Shown here: positions 1 to 10,652 of the stretch, in pieces
Layout: each line of letters opens with the position of its first letter
How positions within the stretch are numbered: position 1 is the stretch's first letter
Source of the DNA: Melampsora larici-populina 98AG31
Taxonomy: Eukaryota > Basidiomycota > Pucciniomycetes > Pucciniales > Melampsoraceae
NCBI RefSeq assembly: GCF_000204055.1
Contig: NW_006768783.1
Location: 248,001 to 312,000, forward strand
Length of the DNA: 64,000 nucleotides
Direction of reading: 5' to 3'
Position numbers and translations under genes: made by a program
The notes under the pieces: model-generated
Database searches by the model: none
The model's input: only the letters and a program-made list of their open reading frames with translations
What the model was told of the DNA's origin: nothing

Positions 1-1240
1 AAGAAAATGACTTTGAATATTTCTGTGAACGGAAGGAGCTTCATTCAATCGGAAGACCTTGATGATATAAGTAAGAGTCTGATCAAAGTTGCACCATAAG
101 TAAACCCCGGAAGATGTATGTGGGCGTATTTAAAGCATAGAAGTGCGTAATATCGTAATAAACGCGAAAAACACAACTGACATGAGTATATACTACTCTA
201 GGATATATTCACATTGTTCGGTGAACCGGAATTATGATCCAACTAGGAAGAGCGGAGCGTGAAACTTGTGTGAGCTGCAAGGAGGTATAGTGAGTCGTTT
301 TTCAACACATCACAAGATATGTTCGGGGGTTTTGTTTTGAAGATTTAGAAGATTTCAATACATAAAGTGTATTACAAGAGAAAACCGAAGCGTACATACA
401 ATTTGGGCTCTTGAGTCTTAGGTAGATTTTGTCAAATGTGTCACAGGAGGCCGGCTAACAAGGGTCTGATTCTGTGTGAGTTCAGTGGGTACAATCGGAT
501 CACCAGATATGCCACAAAAAGTCATAGGCAAAATGTAGTGTCAGTCCCGTTGCTTAACGGGGTTTGAGTTGACGTGCTTGGTTAAAGGCTACGATTCTTC
601 CCTTGAAACATGACCAATATGACGGTTACATGTGCCAAGAACCTCCAAGTCGGTCTCGCAGGTCATGAAGGAGGTGGAGATATAATAGCTACTTGTAAAT
701 TTATTCACATCTTGAATGTAGGATAGGGGAAGTTAAACATCGAGCAACTTTCCAAGAGCTATAAAGAATCTCATATGTACCATGAAGTGCATAAAAGCTG
801 CACGCAACCCACAACATTGGTGGGATTATTGTTTCCCAGAAAGGAAATGAATATGTACATGCACAATGTAGCACCATGTAAATTTAGTGATCAAGGTGTT
901 TGGTAGCGTGCCAGATGAACCAAAAAATCAAGCTCGCTTACTTTGAATTTTGAATCAAGTGTATACTCACACGTCTCGGCAATAAACATTTCTTTCGCTC
1001 ATCAAGTTGGTCACAAAATAACGATCTTTATTCATATCAAAGCGGGCTACAAACATGGTTTCAAAAAACGACGCAATAAGTTCAATGGAAACAAAAGAGT
1101 GTACAAGGTATTCAAAAGAAAAGAAGGACATTAGAACAAACAAGTTCTTTACAATAAGGTGATAACGAGATTTTAAAACAAAGCGTCATGTACAGAAGAC
1201 TTGTGAAAAAGACGGTTTTGTTCGGTTGAAAGAAAAACAA
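1..1240. other. Intergenic, no gene seen
   Basis: No ORF with an ATG start, conserved motif or plausible splice structure was found on either strand. The only open stretch (943-1134, plus) begins at TTG and has low-complexity basic composition. The segment lies 3' of the minus-strand F-box gene and presumably holds its 3' UTR at the right end. Confidence 0.6.
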
Positions 1241-2807
1241 TCAGGTCATAAGTTCAATACGGTGTTTGTTACAAAATTCACCTAAGCCGTTGGTAGTAAA
1301 AAACTTGATCATATGTTCAGAAGAGTTTTGTAAGACTAATGTATTTAATTTAGGCCAAGCGTTTGCACAAACCAAAATCGGAATCACTTCCCAGTTTGAA
1401 TGACGTTGTAAATTCATAACTGTATGAAGTTTTTCCAACTTTTCGCAATATTGAAATCTTGGTGTTAAATCTTCACACCAAGCTTTTATTTCCAATGAAA
1501 CTAATTGTGGTAACTTGTAAACGTGTTGAGCTGGCTGGTCTTCTTCCCAATCATCTATAGGTTCAGCAGGTGAAAGAACTAGTTTAACTACGTTAGGTGC
1601 CATATGATCAAGGACTTTATAATCCCTTTCTCCTTTAAAGTTGAAACCCTCTAATCTCAAATCAACAATTGAACCTGACCATTTGAATCTACGCCAAGCC
1701 GCATCAACACAATCAGTCGAAGTGATCGAAAGGGTTTTCAAGTTGGTGATTTTGGAAATCGATAAACCGAGTCTTTCAGTACTACGACTTTCAGGTACGA
1801 ATTCTATGGCGTCGAGTGACAAGGATTCAAGGTTAGTCAATCGTTCTAATAAGCGTTGGATGAAATTCTTGTGGATTGAAGTACAGTCCATTTGGCTTAA
1901 TTCGAGATGTTTAAGGGAGACTGAAGATACGATGGCCGGAATGGTTTGAAGTAACGCAAAGTTCAAGACTTTGTGAGTTTCATCTGGGTCATCGTGTTGA
2001 TCAAGATCAGTCGGTTCAGATAAGGTAAGGGACTGTAAGTTGGGTAAGTCCTTGATCATATGACTAACGAGAGCAGGAAAAAGGTATTCTTTAGATTCGA
2101 GGGCTTCAGGCTCTAAATAGGAAATATCTTGATCTTTAGGGTAGTAAACTTTGAGCTCGCTGTTTAATAAGTAGTCGCTTGGTAAAGTGAAGTAAACCTT
2201 TTCAACAAGTGAACCGTGTTTAGGACCAATGTCTTGATTTAAGATGTAAGTTCTGTCGGGTGAACGGTTATCGATCATAACAAGAGCCTTAAGAAAATGA
2301 AGAGGAGCATGATCAGATTATGTCAAGACGTTGAGATGGTTAAAAAATGATTAATAAGCTTACCTTCCACATAGTCTTTTCACAAATTTCATTTAATCTT
2401 TGATTCACACCAGATAAACCATCAAGGTTTCTTCTTTTGTCGATGATGGCTTCTTTCTCGTTGGTTGGTTTTGAAGATTCTTCCCAACTTTGACGTCCCG
2501 GTTTTCCATCTTTCCACTTAGTATATAATTCTAGTTTTTGCCATTCTTCTACTTTTCTAACTTCATCAACGATGTCTAAAACTAACTCGATGGGTAGATC
2601 AGAAAACCCGGTGGGCTTTTTGCGGTTGGTTGCAGTAGCAGGTTCTTGGATTGTTTCGATGGCTTGTTTTTCTACGATGGTAGTTGGGGCTGGTGTGAAG
2701 GTGATTGTTGGTTTATGACGTATGGTTTTAACTCGGGTAGATTGGGTAAGTTCAGAGTTGTTACACATTTCGGATGAGACCGATGACGCTTGGATTGAGT
2801 TGGACAT
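1241..2807 (-). CDS. F-box protein with LRR-like C-terminal region
   Basis: Likely substrate-recognition subunit of an SCF-type ubiquitin ligase. Two exons: complement(1241..2287, 2364..2807), about 495 residues. The 76-nt intron has donor GTAAGC, a CTGAT-like branch site and acceptor TTAAG, and joins in phase 0. The N-terminal 60 residues are Ser/Thr-rich. An F-box-like motif (FSDLPIELVLDIVDEV) sits near residues 65-82, and the intron falls at the end of the F-box. The second exon has leucine-spaced segments typical of divergent LRRs (NLQSLTLSE, LKHLELSQ, NLESLSLDA). The start is the first ATG, preceded by AT-rich DNA. The F-box call rests on the motif. The substrate is unknown, and fungi encode many such paralogues, so no orthologue is assigned. 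Confidence 0.8.
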
Positions 2808-5215
2808 GATTAATTAATAACCAAAAGGGATATATCGATGAAAAGGGGTATCGATGAGATGGGAATAAAATCTAATCAAGTGGAGTGAATTAATTAGAAA
2901 GTTATAGTATTGTTTATAATTCGATAATGTAGATGGTTATAATTAATCTAAATCAAGGAAGTGGACGATGATAGCGATTGATGGGATGTAAAGTGATTGA
3001 TTGGTGTTTATTTATAGTCAAAAGTTGTCGAGTGGAGTAAAGAAAAAAGAGTGACCTTTTGTAAGTGATGACGATGGTGTATGATACGATACGATGGTAT
3101 TTAAACAGTAAAAGACTTTAATAAAGACAGTGGTTTATGAAGAAATGTGCACAATTAAGAAACTATCCTTATAGATGGCTGCCAGATTAGGATCGAATCA
3201 GGGTCTTTTTATAAGATACATCAGCAAAGTAGAATTCTCATCGAAGTGGTCTGATCAAATGGCTTTCGTTAGTTGCAAATTATTGATCGCGCCATTTACT
3301 TTGCTGACCAGTTTACCTGATTGTATCCAGTATGAGCTCATTATCTTTTCGGATTCAGCCTTTTGCTTTGAGTCTAGTTTGATACTTTAACGGTGCCGGT
3401 CCAGGTTTTTTTTTAAAAACCGCACTTGATGTCTTTCAAACTCTATGCATCAAGGTAAACTAGGCCTCTATAGTCACAGTTCGACCAATTCTGGTTCATT
3501 TTTGCAATTGAGAAACTTGATCATTTGGTGAAACTAGACTCGCCCACTTTTAGGCAGCACGGGCACTGCAAAAACAAATTTTCTGTGAGTAAGACGTGAA
3601 ATTGCGAAAGGGCGAGTCAGTCCCATCTCTCGCTGAGGTGGTCTTGACCGTCGAATGTTCCCCAGCAAAATGATTGACAAGTTTCAACCATGCATATACC
3701 CCCAACACAAGTTGGTGGGGACGAAAAGTTCAATTACCCGACCGCAATGATCTGCACACTTACACAGAAACTGCCTTAGAATGTATGCGTTTTATTATGA
3801 CATCCATGACGTCAGGCCATAAAACCAGAAGGGACCCCACAGGATTTTTTTTCGCAAAAAAAGCGCAAGAAAAGATTCCAAACCGATACGGAATGTGGTT
3901 TTAATGATCCACCAAACTTGCCGTTAATCTTCTTGGTTTATATAGAAGTCACGGTGAATTGGAATGGCGGTGAATGGATGATGAGTTGAGGTGGAGAAGA
4001 AGATGATTAGAGTTGAACTCAGAATGAAGTTGACGCAATTAGGTTTTTTTTTGACGCGCAGGACGAGCTTCCGTGAAGCAGTATCATGAGAGTTGACGAT
4101 GACCTTCTCGCTGCAGTGCAGCTTCAATCTGTTTCAATACTCCCTCATTTGTCTTGCCCTGCTATCTTGAGTTTTTACATTTTCATTGTTTTAAATGATC
4201 TGTTCTTGATTAAAGACCAGAGAATCAAGGTTGTGCGGTTTTCAATTGCAATAGGTCAATAATCACTTCATCCACGTCACGGTCTATCGATATCATCTTG
4301 CCATTAATTAATCATCAAACAAAAAGTCACAATGTTGGGTCAGTTTTGATCAATCGAAAAAGACGTGCAAAACTGATATCTCTGACATCGTTGGACTGCA
4401 AACCTCGGGCTGAAAACCTTCTTAGTTTCAGCGATGATGATCTCTTACAGTCTCTTACTCAAACTTTGCCAAATGATGGAAACGAGTTATCATTTTCGAT
4501 TCCGCAACTAGTCTTTCAACTATTTCAAACGAGCGTGATGAATTGTATTTCGCGTGGTCAACAAGCCCTAGCAAACGGAAGCTCAGCAACATATTTTTAG
4601 AATTCTACTTTTCAACTACGATACTTGATTATCTCGCTCAATCTATTCAAACATAATCATATGTGAGTTGAAAGAAATTGATCCTTTATATCTTGAAATG
4701 TATTTTTAAACAAACCATCAATCTGATTAGACTTCATCAAAAAATGGTTTACAGCTTGCGGTAGATCGGCAACTGAACACTACGAAGAGTCAAACTGATC
4801 AAGGGTACTCACAAGCTGTTGCTATTATAAGATCATCGCCTAATCCTTCTCGCATACAACCTATCATGACCACGTAAGGAGGTAGGGTTGCTAGCCATGC
4901 AAAAGCTCTGCTCGAGGTGACTTGACTCGGATCGGCTGACCTGTTTCATTGCAATCTCTGCAATTTGCTCCTTTACTCGAAGTTGTTGCTCGATGCTCTG
5001 AGCTTTCGAATTCTAAACCCAAGGAGCTTCACAAATATTAGTCCAATGATTTAGGAATTTGCCGTCAAAGACTGGTCATTTCCATAAAGTTTGCTTTGAA
5101 TGAGTGTTTTGCTTGATCGACTTCCTTCGGCATCCAGCTCAATAAGCGGGCTAATGGAAAGCTTCATCTTTTCACCACCTGCGTCATTGTTCTTCCTCTT
5201 GATTTTTGCATCAGC
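2808..5215. other. Intergenic region with short unsupported ORFs
   Basis: About 2.4 kb without a supported gene. The first few hundred bases are the presumed promoter of the F-box gene on the minus strand: AT-rich, with a small GATAC-type tandem near 3085. ORFs at 3175-3390, 3674-3904, 3924-4127 and 4298-4600 lack recognisable domains, and the last begins at TTG. No repeat with clear termini was found. Confidence 0.5.
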
Positions 5216-6005
5216 ATGTTCCACCAACCTGCAACCCTCGCGGTCGCTGTGCTAGTCTCTACCTTGTGTCTCAACGCGCTTATAGTATCTTACACCGAAA
5301 CCTTTGGATATAGATACAAATGTACTCATGGATCAACAGGAGTCTTTTCACCTGCTCCTGTGGTTGACGTTGGTACGTTGGAATTTTGTCCTTCTGTTCG
5401 ATTTTGAATGTAATTCATTGCACAGTTCAACTGAACCTGTTTCTTCTCAATTTTGAAGTTTGCATCGTGGATCAGAAGCGAAAGCCAGCCCATTAACACA
5501 CGTGCAGGTACAAAATATCCTTGCTTGGCCTTGCGTCTTCTTCGATATACAAACTGATTATCTCATGATCAATTCTCACAAGGAAGCCGACTATCACATA
5601 TTCATTCATTGAATGTAAATCTAGGTTATCAAGTGGTCTCAATGAAAAACTGTCGAGAGCTTGAGGCAGACCCGACCGACCCTAAATCAAGCGATCAAAT
5701 ATGTTTGGACTATATGCGATTGGACGACACGAAATTGTGTGCGTAGCGATTTTCTTCAGAGTCATAATCCAGTTCTCTGTTGCTTACTGTAATCTTGTGT
5801 TTACCGTGGCATTGGGATCCAGCTCTTCAGCTTGTACTCAAAAAGTTACACTACCACCTGCTTCGGGAACTGGAAAATCTTGCATACGTGAGTGATTCGA
5901 ATCCGAAACTGTCTAGGAAACCTCCACCCAATTAGTGACGAGAGGATCTTATCATTTTTAGCATTCACCGATTGTTCAAAAGAGTTTACGGAGGTGAGCG
6001 AGTAG
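5216..6005 (+). CDS. Predicted small secreted cysteine-containing protein
   Basis: Model: join(5216..5372, 5476..5507, 5773..5887, 5962..6005), 115 residues. No single ORF spans it. I built it from GT-AG sites whose phases all agree: donors GTACGT, GTACAA and GTGAGT; acceptors at 5475, 5772 and 5961. The N-terminus (MFHQPATLAVAVLVSTLCLN) has a short polar n-region and a hydrophobic core of about 17 residues, as in a signal peptide. The rest has five cysteines (YKCTHG, YCNL, ACTQK, KSCIP, TDCSK) and ends EVSE before TAG. This resembles candidate secreted effectors of rust fungi in size and layout, but I recognise no named family. Oddities: intron 2 is 265 nt, and the last exon has another possible donor at 5994. 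Transcript evidence would settle the structure. Confidence 0.5.
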
Positions 6006-6575
6006 GGTTACACATTATGGGTATGTATCATCAGCACATATCAACGGACTTGGGGGTTAGTGAATTACTGGTATCTTTTGCTCCTCTTCCCGAAAGGTTT
6101 TCTTTGTACCTCACTGCTCTCTTGGTTCATTGTTCTATGAAGGCCTTATGAGTTGAATTCAACTGAGCTGGAGGATCCGCACCACAGGACTCCGGAAAAC
6201 TCCTGTGGACCCGACCGATCTAATATCAATAAAATCGACTCACCTCAACATTGTAGGGTCAAATTTTATCTTCTTTGTTCAAGGTTTGTCTTTTATGTGT
6301 TTGATTTCTTTGTTTGAATTTTATTTTTCATTTAGAGACAAGACATGGTCAATTTTTAGGGGTGAGTTATGTCAATCTTTCAAAGTTGGATACAACAAAA
6401 ATTTTATTCGGGGAAAACATGAGTTGGATTTATGATTTCTTTTTTCTCTTCCAACAGATTATTTTAATGTTCTGGTATATCTCACTTCGTAGTAAGGTTT
6501 CTTTAGGGGGGGGAGTGCGAAGAGGAGTTATCTGTGGTCAGGCGGCCTCAGTGGGCCAATAAAAGTCAGTCATTT
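6006..6575. other. Intergenic, nothing recognised
   Basis: AT-rich DNA downstream of the small secreted protein model. Overlapping ORFs at 6205-6562 are Phe/Ile-rich translations of a T-rich tract with no motif. No gene is called. Confidence 0.5.
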
Positions 6576-6880
6576 TTCTCCGCATACAAAGCCGGTCTTT
6601 TGGCAGGTCCCAGCACTCGAGAGTCGACCGTCTTTGGGCCTGCCATTGGGCAGGCCTCAGCCTAGCTGCAACCTTGGAACGCGACACGAGCGACGCGCCA
6701 CACCAGCCCACTAATTGGTTGCGTGGCTCCGCGACACGCAGCGGGATCTGCGAGTGTTGGGCAGATTACAGCAACATCAAATATACAGGCGGGGTAGCGC
6801 CGCGCCTTTGTCCGCAGCGCAACACAATGCAGCGGGCGCAACAGCAACGAAAAAAGACAACATTGTTTTCTTATTTATCT
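6576..6880. repeat. GC-rich dispersed repeat remnant
   Basis: A GC-rich island in AT-rich surroundings, with many GCGACACG, GCGCAACA and CGCAGC words. Similar words recur at 8414-8530 and 24120-24510; the phrase TGCTGGCCCAGGGT is shared by the latter two. The frames open on both strands here reflect composition rather than coding. Probably a fragment of a transposon or minisatellite-like family; no termini were found. Confidence 0.4.
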
Positions 6881-6939
6881 CGCATTCTAATCGAGAATAA
6901 AATCAAAACACTTCAAAACCATCTCTTTTCTTATTTCTT

Positions 6940-7179
6940 TCACATAAAAGTTGTATCATAATCCAGTAGGAGTTGGTAACTCGTTATTATCCCATTGGAA
7001 TGTGTATTAAACTCGGGCTGAACGTTACATGTATCAAATGCTGATCGTTCGGATATGGGTTTATCTATTGCAACTACAGCTATGATGTCATCAAGCAGTT
7101 TTACCACTTCACCAAATAAATCCCATTGAAGTTCACAATCATCTTTCCATTTTTCTAGTCTTATTGATATTTTCTGCAA
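6940..7179 (-). pseudogene. Coding-derived dispersed fragment, copy A
   Basis: A 79-codon open frame whose central part (GEVVKLLDDIIAVVAID) matches, with frame breaks, plus-strand DNA at about 60010-60205. The shared DNA is roughly 170 bp. Two diverged copies with codon-level similarity suggest a piece of a once-coding multicopy gene or transposon. The function is not recognised. No gene start or neighbouring exon was found here. Confidence 0.4.
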
Positions 7180-7211
7180 CCAATAAATCTTTGCTTACCA
7201 TATCTATCAAA

Positions 7212-7452
7212 CACTGTGCAGATGTAGTATTTTTCCACCATGCAAAATGATTAAAATTAATGTCAAAATGATTAAAAATGCTGTGTTAATGCATAAAAAT
7301 GCACCATTAATGCGGAAAAATGCAGCATCAATGCAGTAAAATGCAGTGTTAATGCACACACAAAATGAATTCAGAATTCCACCTTTTTCAATTTTGTTTG
7401 TCCTTCAGGTCAATCATTTTTCACTTGGGAAAAATACTACATCTGCCCAGTG
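7212..7452. mobile_element. CACTA-like miniature element, 241 bp
   Basis: Terminal inverted repeats of 25 bp with one mismatch: 7212-7236 reads CACTGTGCAGATGTAG and onward, and 7428-7452 is its reverse complement. The termini CACTG/CAGTG, flanked by 3-bp AAA on each side (7209-7211 and 7453-7455), fit the CACTA (EnSpm) pattern. AAA is a weak duplication in AT-rich DNA. The interior is non-coding and contains a 21-bp minisatellite. Confidence 0.6.
7274..7357. repeat. 21-bp minisatellite, about four units
   Basis: Units of 20-22 bp begin at about 7274, 7295, 7316 and 7338. Each starts AAAAATGC or AAAATGC and ends TTAATGC or TCAATGC plus two or three bases. It lies between the inverted repeats of the CACTA-like element, so it is probably part of that element. 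Confidence 0.8.
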
Positions 7453-7506
7453 AAAGTTTTCTCAAAAAATATTTTTAGTCAAAGTGTTTTACAAAAGTTC
7501 TCTTAA

Positions 7507-9080
7507 ATGAAAACTGTTCAAATGAGTGATACCGGTAGTTTTGATTTTGAAGCTTTTAGATTGGTTTCTGACAAGCTGGAATAAAACCAAGTATGAATCG
7601 GATGACAGTTCCAACCATTAAACCATGCAAATGCAATGGGATCAATCAAAATATGCAGAGATTGTCCCATTTGCAACCAAGAATTGTTATAAACCCCGGT
7701 CCAAGTTTTCTGGGGACCTTATTGAGTTGGATAAGGCTAAACACTGCCCAATCCTCAAGAACAATGGTCCAATTCCTACCAGACCTATTAGATCAGAAAA
7801 TGACCAGGTCTATGTCTTAAATCTTAACAATCCGGTTTTCTTCAATGTTGTTCCTAGAAGTCAATGTTCTAAGACTTCCCCTCTTAGGAATAACAAAGTC
7901 TGTATCCTTACTCAAGAGGAAATTAATAATGCTCAGAAAGCCAGAGACCTTCTGGATATTCAGAGCAGCCTTTTTCAATGGTCAAGGTCAAAAGTCAATC
8001 TCACTGTTTTTACTAGGACTTGTTATGAAACAGAAAAAGGCCATAAAAGTGTCTGTGACCTCAATGATGAAGACAAAGAGTCTGACTCCAAGAAGAAGAA
8101 GATGGATAAATCTTGGGAATGGATTGAACAGGTGGATGAAGATCCTTCATCCTTTAAAAACTATTCTGAAAGTGCTATCCCCTTGTCAAAAGCAGTCAGA
8201 AGTTATGCTCCCAACCTTTCTAAAGAACTCCTGCAGAGACAGTATATTGACCTCTGTAAAGGGAGAAATTATGGCAGAAAAGAAAGTGATGGAAATCAAC
8301 CTTATGGTCACTGGGAAATACAAGGACATCAAACTGCAACATAAGAAAATTGCTAGCAAGCTCAATGATATTCAAGATTGGTTCTATTATCTCAACATTC
8401 TGAAACAATCATACCACCAACACTGTGCCAGAAATGCACTGCGCCGCAGAAAGCGTGTTTTTTGGTGTGTTTCTCCGCAACGCAAGCGCAGCACAGCACG
8501 CAACACCTGCATTGCTGGCCCAGGGTTAATACCACAAAGTGTTTCCTCTCAGCTTCAAATATTTTGAAAAATATTTGAATTTGATCAAGGAAAAGTTTAT
8601 GTCTAATGATCTCAAAGCTGATTGGACAAGTGTGGAAATGACAAGTGTGGAAAGTTTTGATGCAGCTTTCAGAGGTCAATTTGCCATTTGTTGCAACATT
8701 TCTTTTGCCAACTGGAATCATCAAAACCTTGGAACAATCAGGACTTGATATATGCAAAAAGATTGTGAGGAAAAACCTCCAGTGGTTTCAACAAGCTTCC
8801 AAAAGAATTATCAACCCTCTTGCCCATAGCAAAATTGACACCAAAACCAACCATATCCATTTACTTCAAATAATCAGGATTCTCCTTCACGCTCTAAATC
8901 AATGTAATAAGGGGATTCATGCAGAGGCGGATGGAGATCTTTTCTTGGAAAAAGAGCATTTTTTTCCGGCAAGCTTGGATATTCCAAGCTGGGAGATAAG
9001 TGCCCTCACATGCACTATTGTGTTGTGTTGTGTTGGTTTTGTTTTTTCTTTTCAAAACGTTTGTTTTCAAGAAATTTTTA
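7507..9080 (+). pseudogene. Decayed protein-coding remnant of unknown family
   Basis: Open stretches continue each other across frames: 7507-7584 (MKTVQMSDTGSF..., stop), 7625-8344 (239 codons), a frame switch near 8260 giving LMVTGKYKDIKLQHKK, then 8539-8748 (NLIKEKFMSNDLKADW) and 8645-9109. A GC-rich repeat at 8414-8530 interrupts the sequence. The long stretch is Lys/Ser-rich and contains KESDSKKKKMDKSWEW. I recognise no domain. The pattern of frame breaks, a GC-rich insertion and a solo LTR next door suggests a dead transposon gene or a degenerated multicopy gene. Confidence 0.45.
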
Positions 9081-9090
9081 TTGTTATATT

Positions 9091-9801
9091 GGTCAGCCCT
9101 GAGCCCTGATTACACAACCACGGGCTAACAGTAACACATGTAATATTATATTATTGTATAAATCCATAAGTACATCTCAAGGCTCAGTGTCAAGAGCCAC
9201 GTAAACACATGTACATAATGTATTAAATACGTAACAAACCTAACCCAAGCGCCAACCACAAGTGAGACAAGGATCACACACCAACCACAAGTTGACGCTT
9301 GACCTGTGAATATATAAACCCCCCTTCTTCCCTTGATTCATCCCCCATCTTTTTAACACATCACAACATCAGAATCAAATTATACTTGAAATCCTATAGA
9401 GAGGATCCTCAAGTACGTGATTAGTTGTGTAGTCTAAAGACCAAACTTGAGCATCATGGGTTCTATTGCTGAGCACCCCGGTATTGATTTCTATGAGCCT
9501 TGGGCCATCACATCCTCTAGAAATAAACCGTAAAGCAGCAAAGCTTCCTCCCTTATACGGAGTAAAGTAGCCTTCAGGATCTTTGGTTCACCAAAGTGTA
9601 AAACCTGCCCCTCACAGTCTCACAAGGTTAGAGTGTACTAGCTCTTTACTGCCCTTGATCCCTTTATCTCTTCTTCAAATCCCCTTCTTAGAGGTCAAAT
9701 AGCTGTAGTCTTCACTTGGGCGTACCACGTGAAGACCACGCTTTACCCTTCTCATCACATTCTTAGTGAAGAGTACACCTAACAGACACGCACTCCTCAC
9801 A
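9091..9801 (+). mobile_element. Solo LTR (family shared with 28903-29657), plus orientation
   Basis: Begins (T)GGTCAGCCCTGAGCCC and ends CTCCTCACA. It is flanked by ATATT on both sides (9086-9090 and 9802-9806); if the leading T belongs to the LTR, the duplication is ATAT. Internal landmarks match the reverse complement of 28903-29657: a CCACGGGCTAACA-type block, the CCAACCACAAG repeats, a TATATAA box near 9310 and TTAGTGAAGAG near the 3' end. No internal retrotransposon region follows, so this is an LTR-LTR recombination product. The superfamily is not determinable from the LTR alone. Confidence 0.8.
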
Positions 9802-10652
9802 ATATTTATGAGTCATTCATAGTAGAGCAACTATGTTGTAAGTCAGATTATTGCTTGTGATTGATGAATTAAGAAGGATTTGAAAGCATGAGGCTCACAT
9901 CCTTGTGGATATTCATAGGTGCTTATAGAAGAAGCAAAACATGCTAGGAGTTAATATAAAAAGACACACACAAGAATAGAGACCTAGCCATAAAAAATTG
10001 AATAAGTGACCAGACAATCATGACAAAGAAGATAACACATTGCAACACTGAGATAAAAAACTGATACATAATCCAATTCTATTTGCCAAAATTGAATAAG
10101 TGACCAGACAATCATGACAAAGAAGATAACAAATTGCAACACTGAGATAAAAAACTGATACATAATCCAATTCTATTTGCCACAAGCAACACTATTTTGC
10201 TTGATTCAGCCCTTTTTTGTTTTTAAACTGACATTTCAGTTCTTTTTGAGAGCGTCAGATGCTACACAAATGACCACAAGGGATGTGATCACGTCTGAAG
10301 AACCTGATCTTCAAGAACCGTGTGGTCAAAATTTGTCCGTGGGGTTGGTATTTTCTGGCTCTCCTGAGGTGCTAAGAAGTACATGTATTTACTTTACTGA
10401 CATCTGAGTTTTCTATAAGACCTTCAATGGAAACTGAATTGAATACCGATGATGACAATGATCAAAAAAACCCTTTGCGGTTATATCTGGGATAGTGTGA
10501 ATTCCCTTGGATCATCTCCAGCCATCAAATCCAGCCTTTACGCACACCTTTGCCAGATTCACCCCCTCTTTCTATTGATGTTGATGCAGCTTTTGTTTTG
10601 AAACAATATCCTCAGATATTCCCTAGACCAAGAGAATATAACAACGACCAAA
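9802..10652. other. Repeat-rich spacer before the DIRS-like element
   Basis: No intact gene. It contains the 94-bp tandem duplication (listed separately) and, at about 10550-10670, a short open frame (PPLSIDVDAAFVLKQY) that stops just before the first long frame of the DIRS-like element and may be its decayed 5' coding part. Confidence 0.45.
9994..10181. repeat. 94-bp tandem duplication
   Basis: Two adjacent copies, 9994-10087 and 10088-10181, differ at one visible base (AACACATTG versus AACAAATTG). They contain no ORF. The near-identity implies a recent local duplication in otherwise decayed repeat DNA. Confidence 0.9.

Noticed and set aside
7845..8567. 240-codon plus-strand frame overlapping 7625-8344
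   Set aside because: Its first part is an out-of-phase shadow of the 7625 frame; only the part after about 8260 continues the decayed protein. Not a separate gene.
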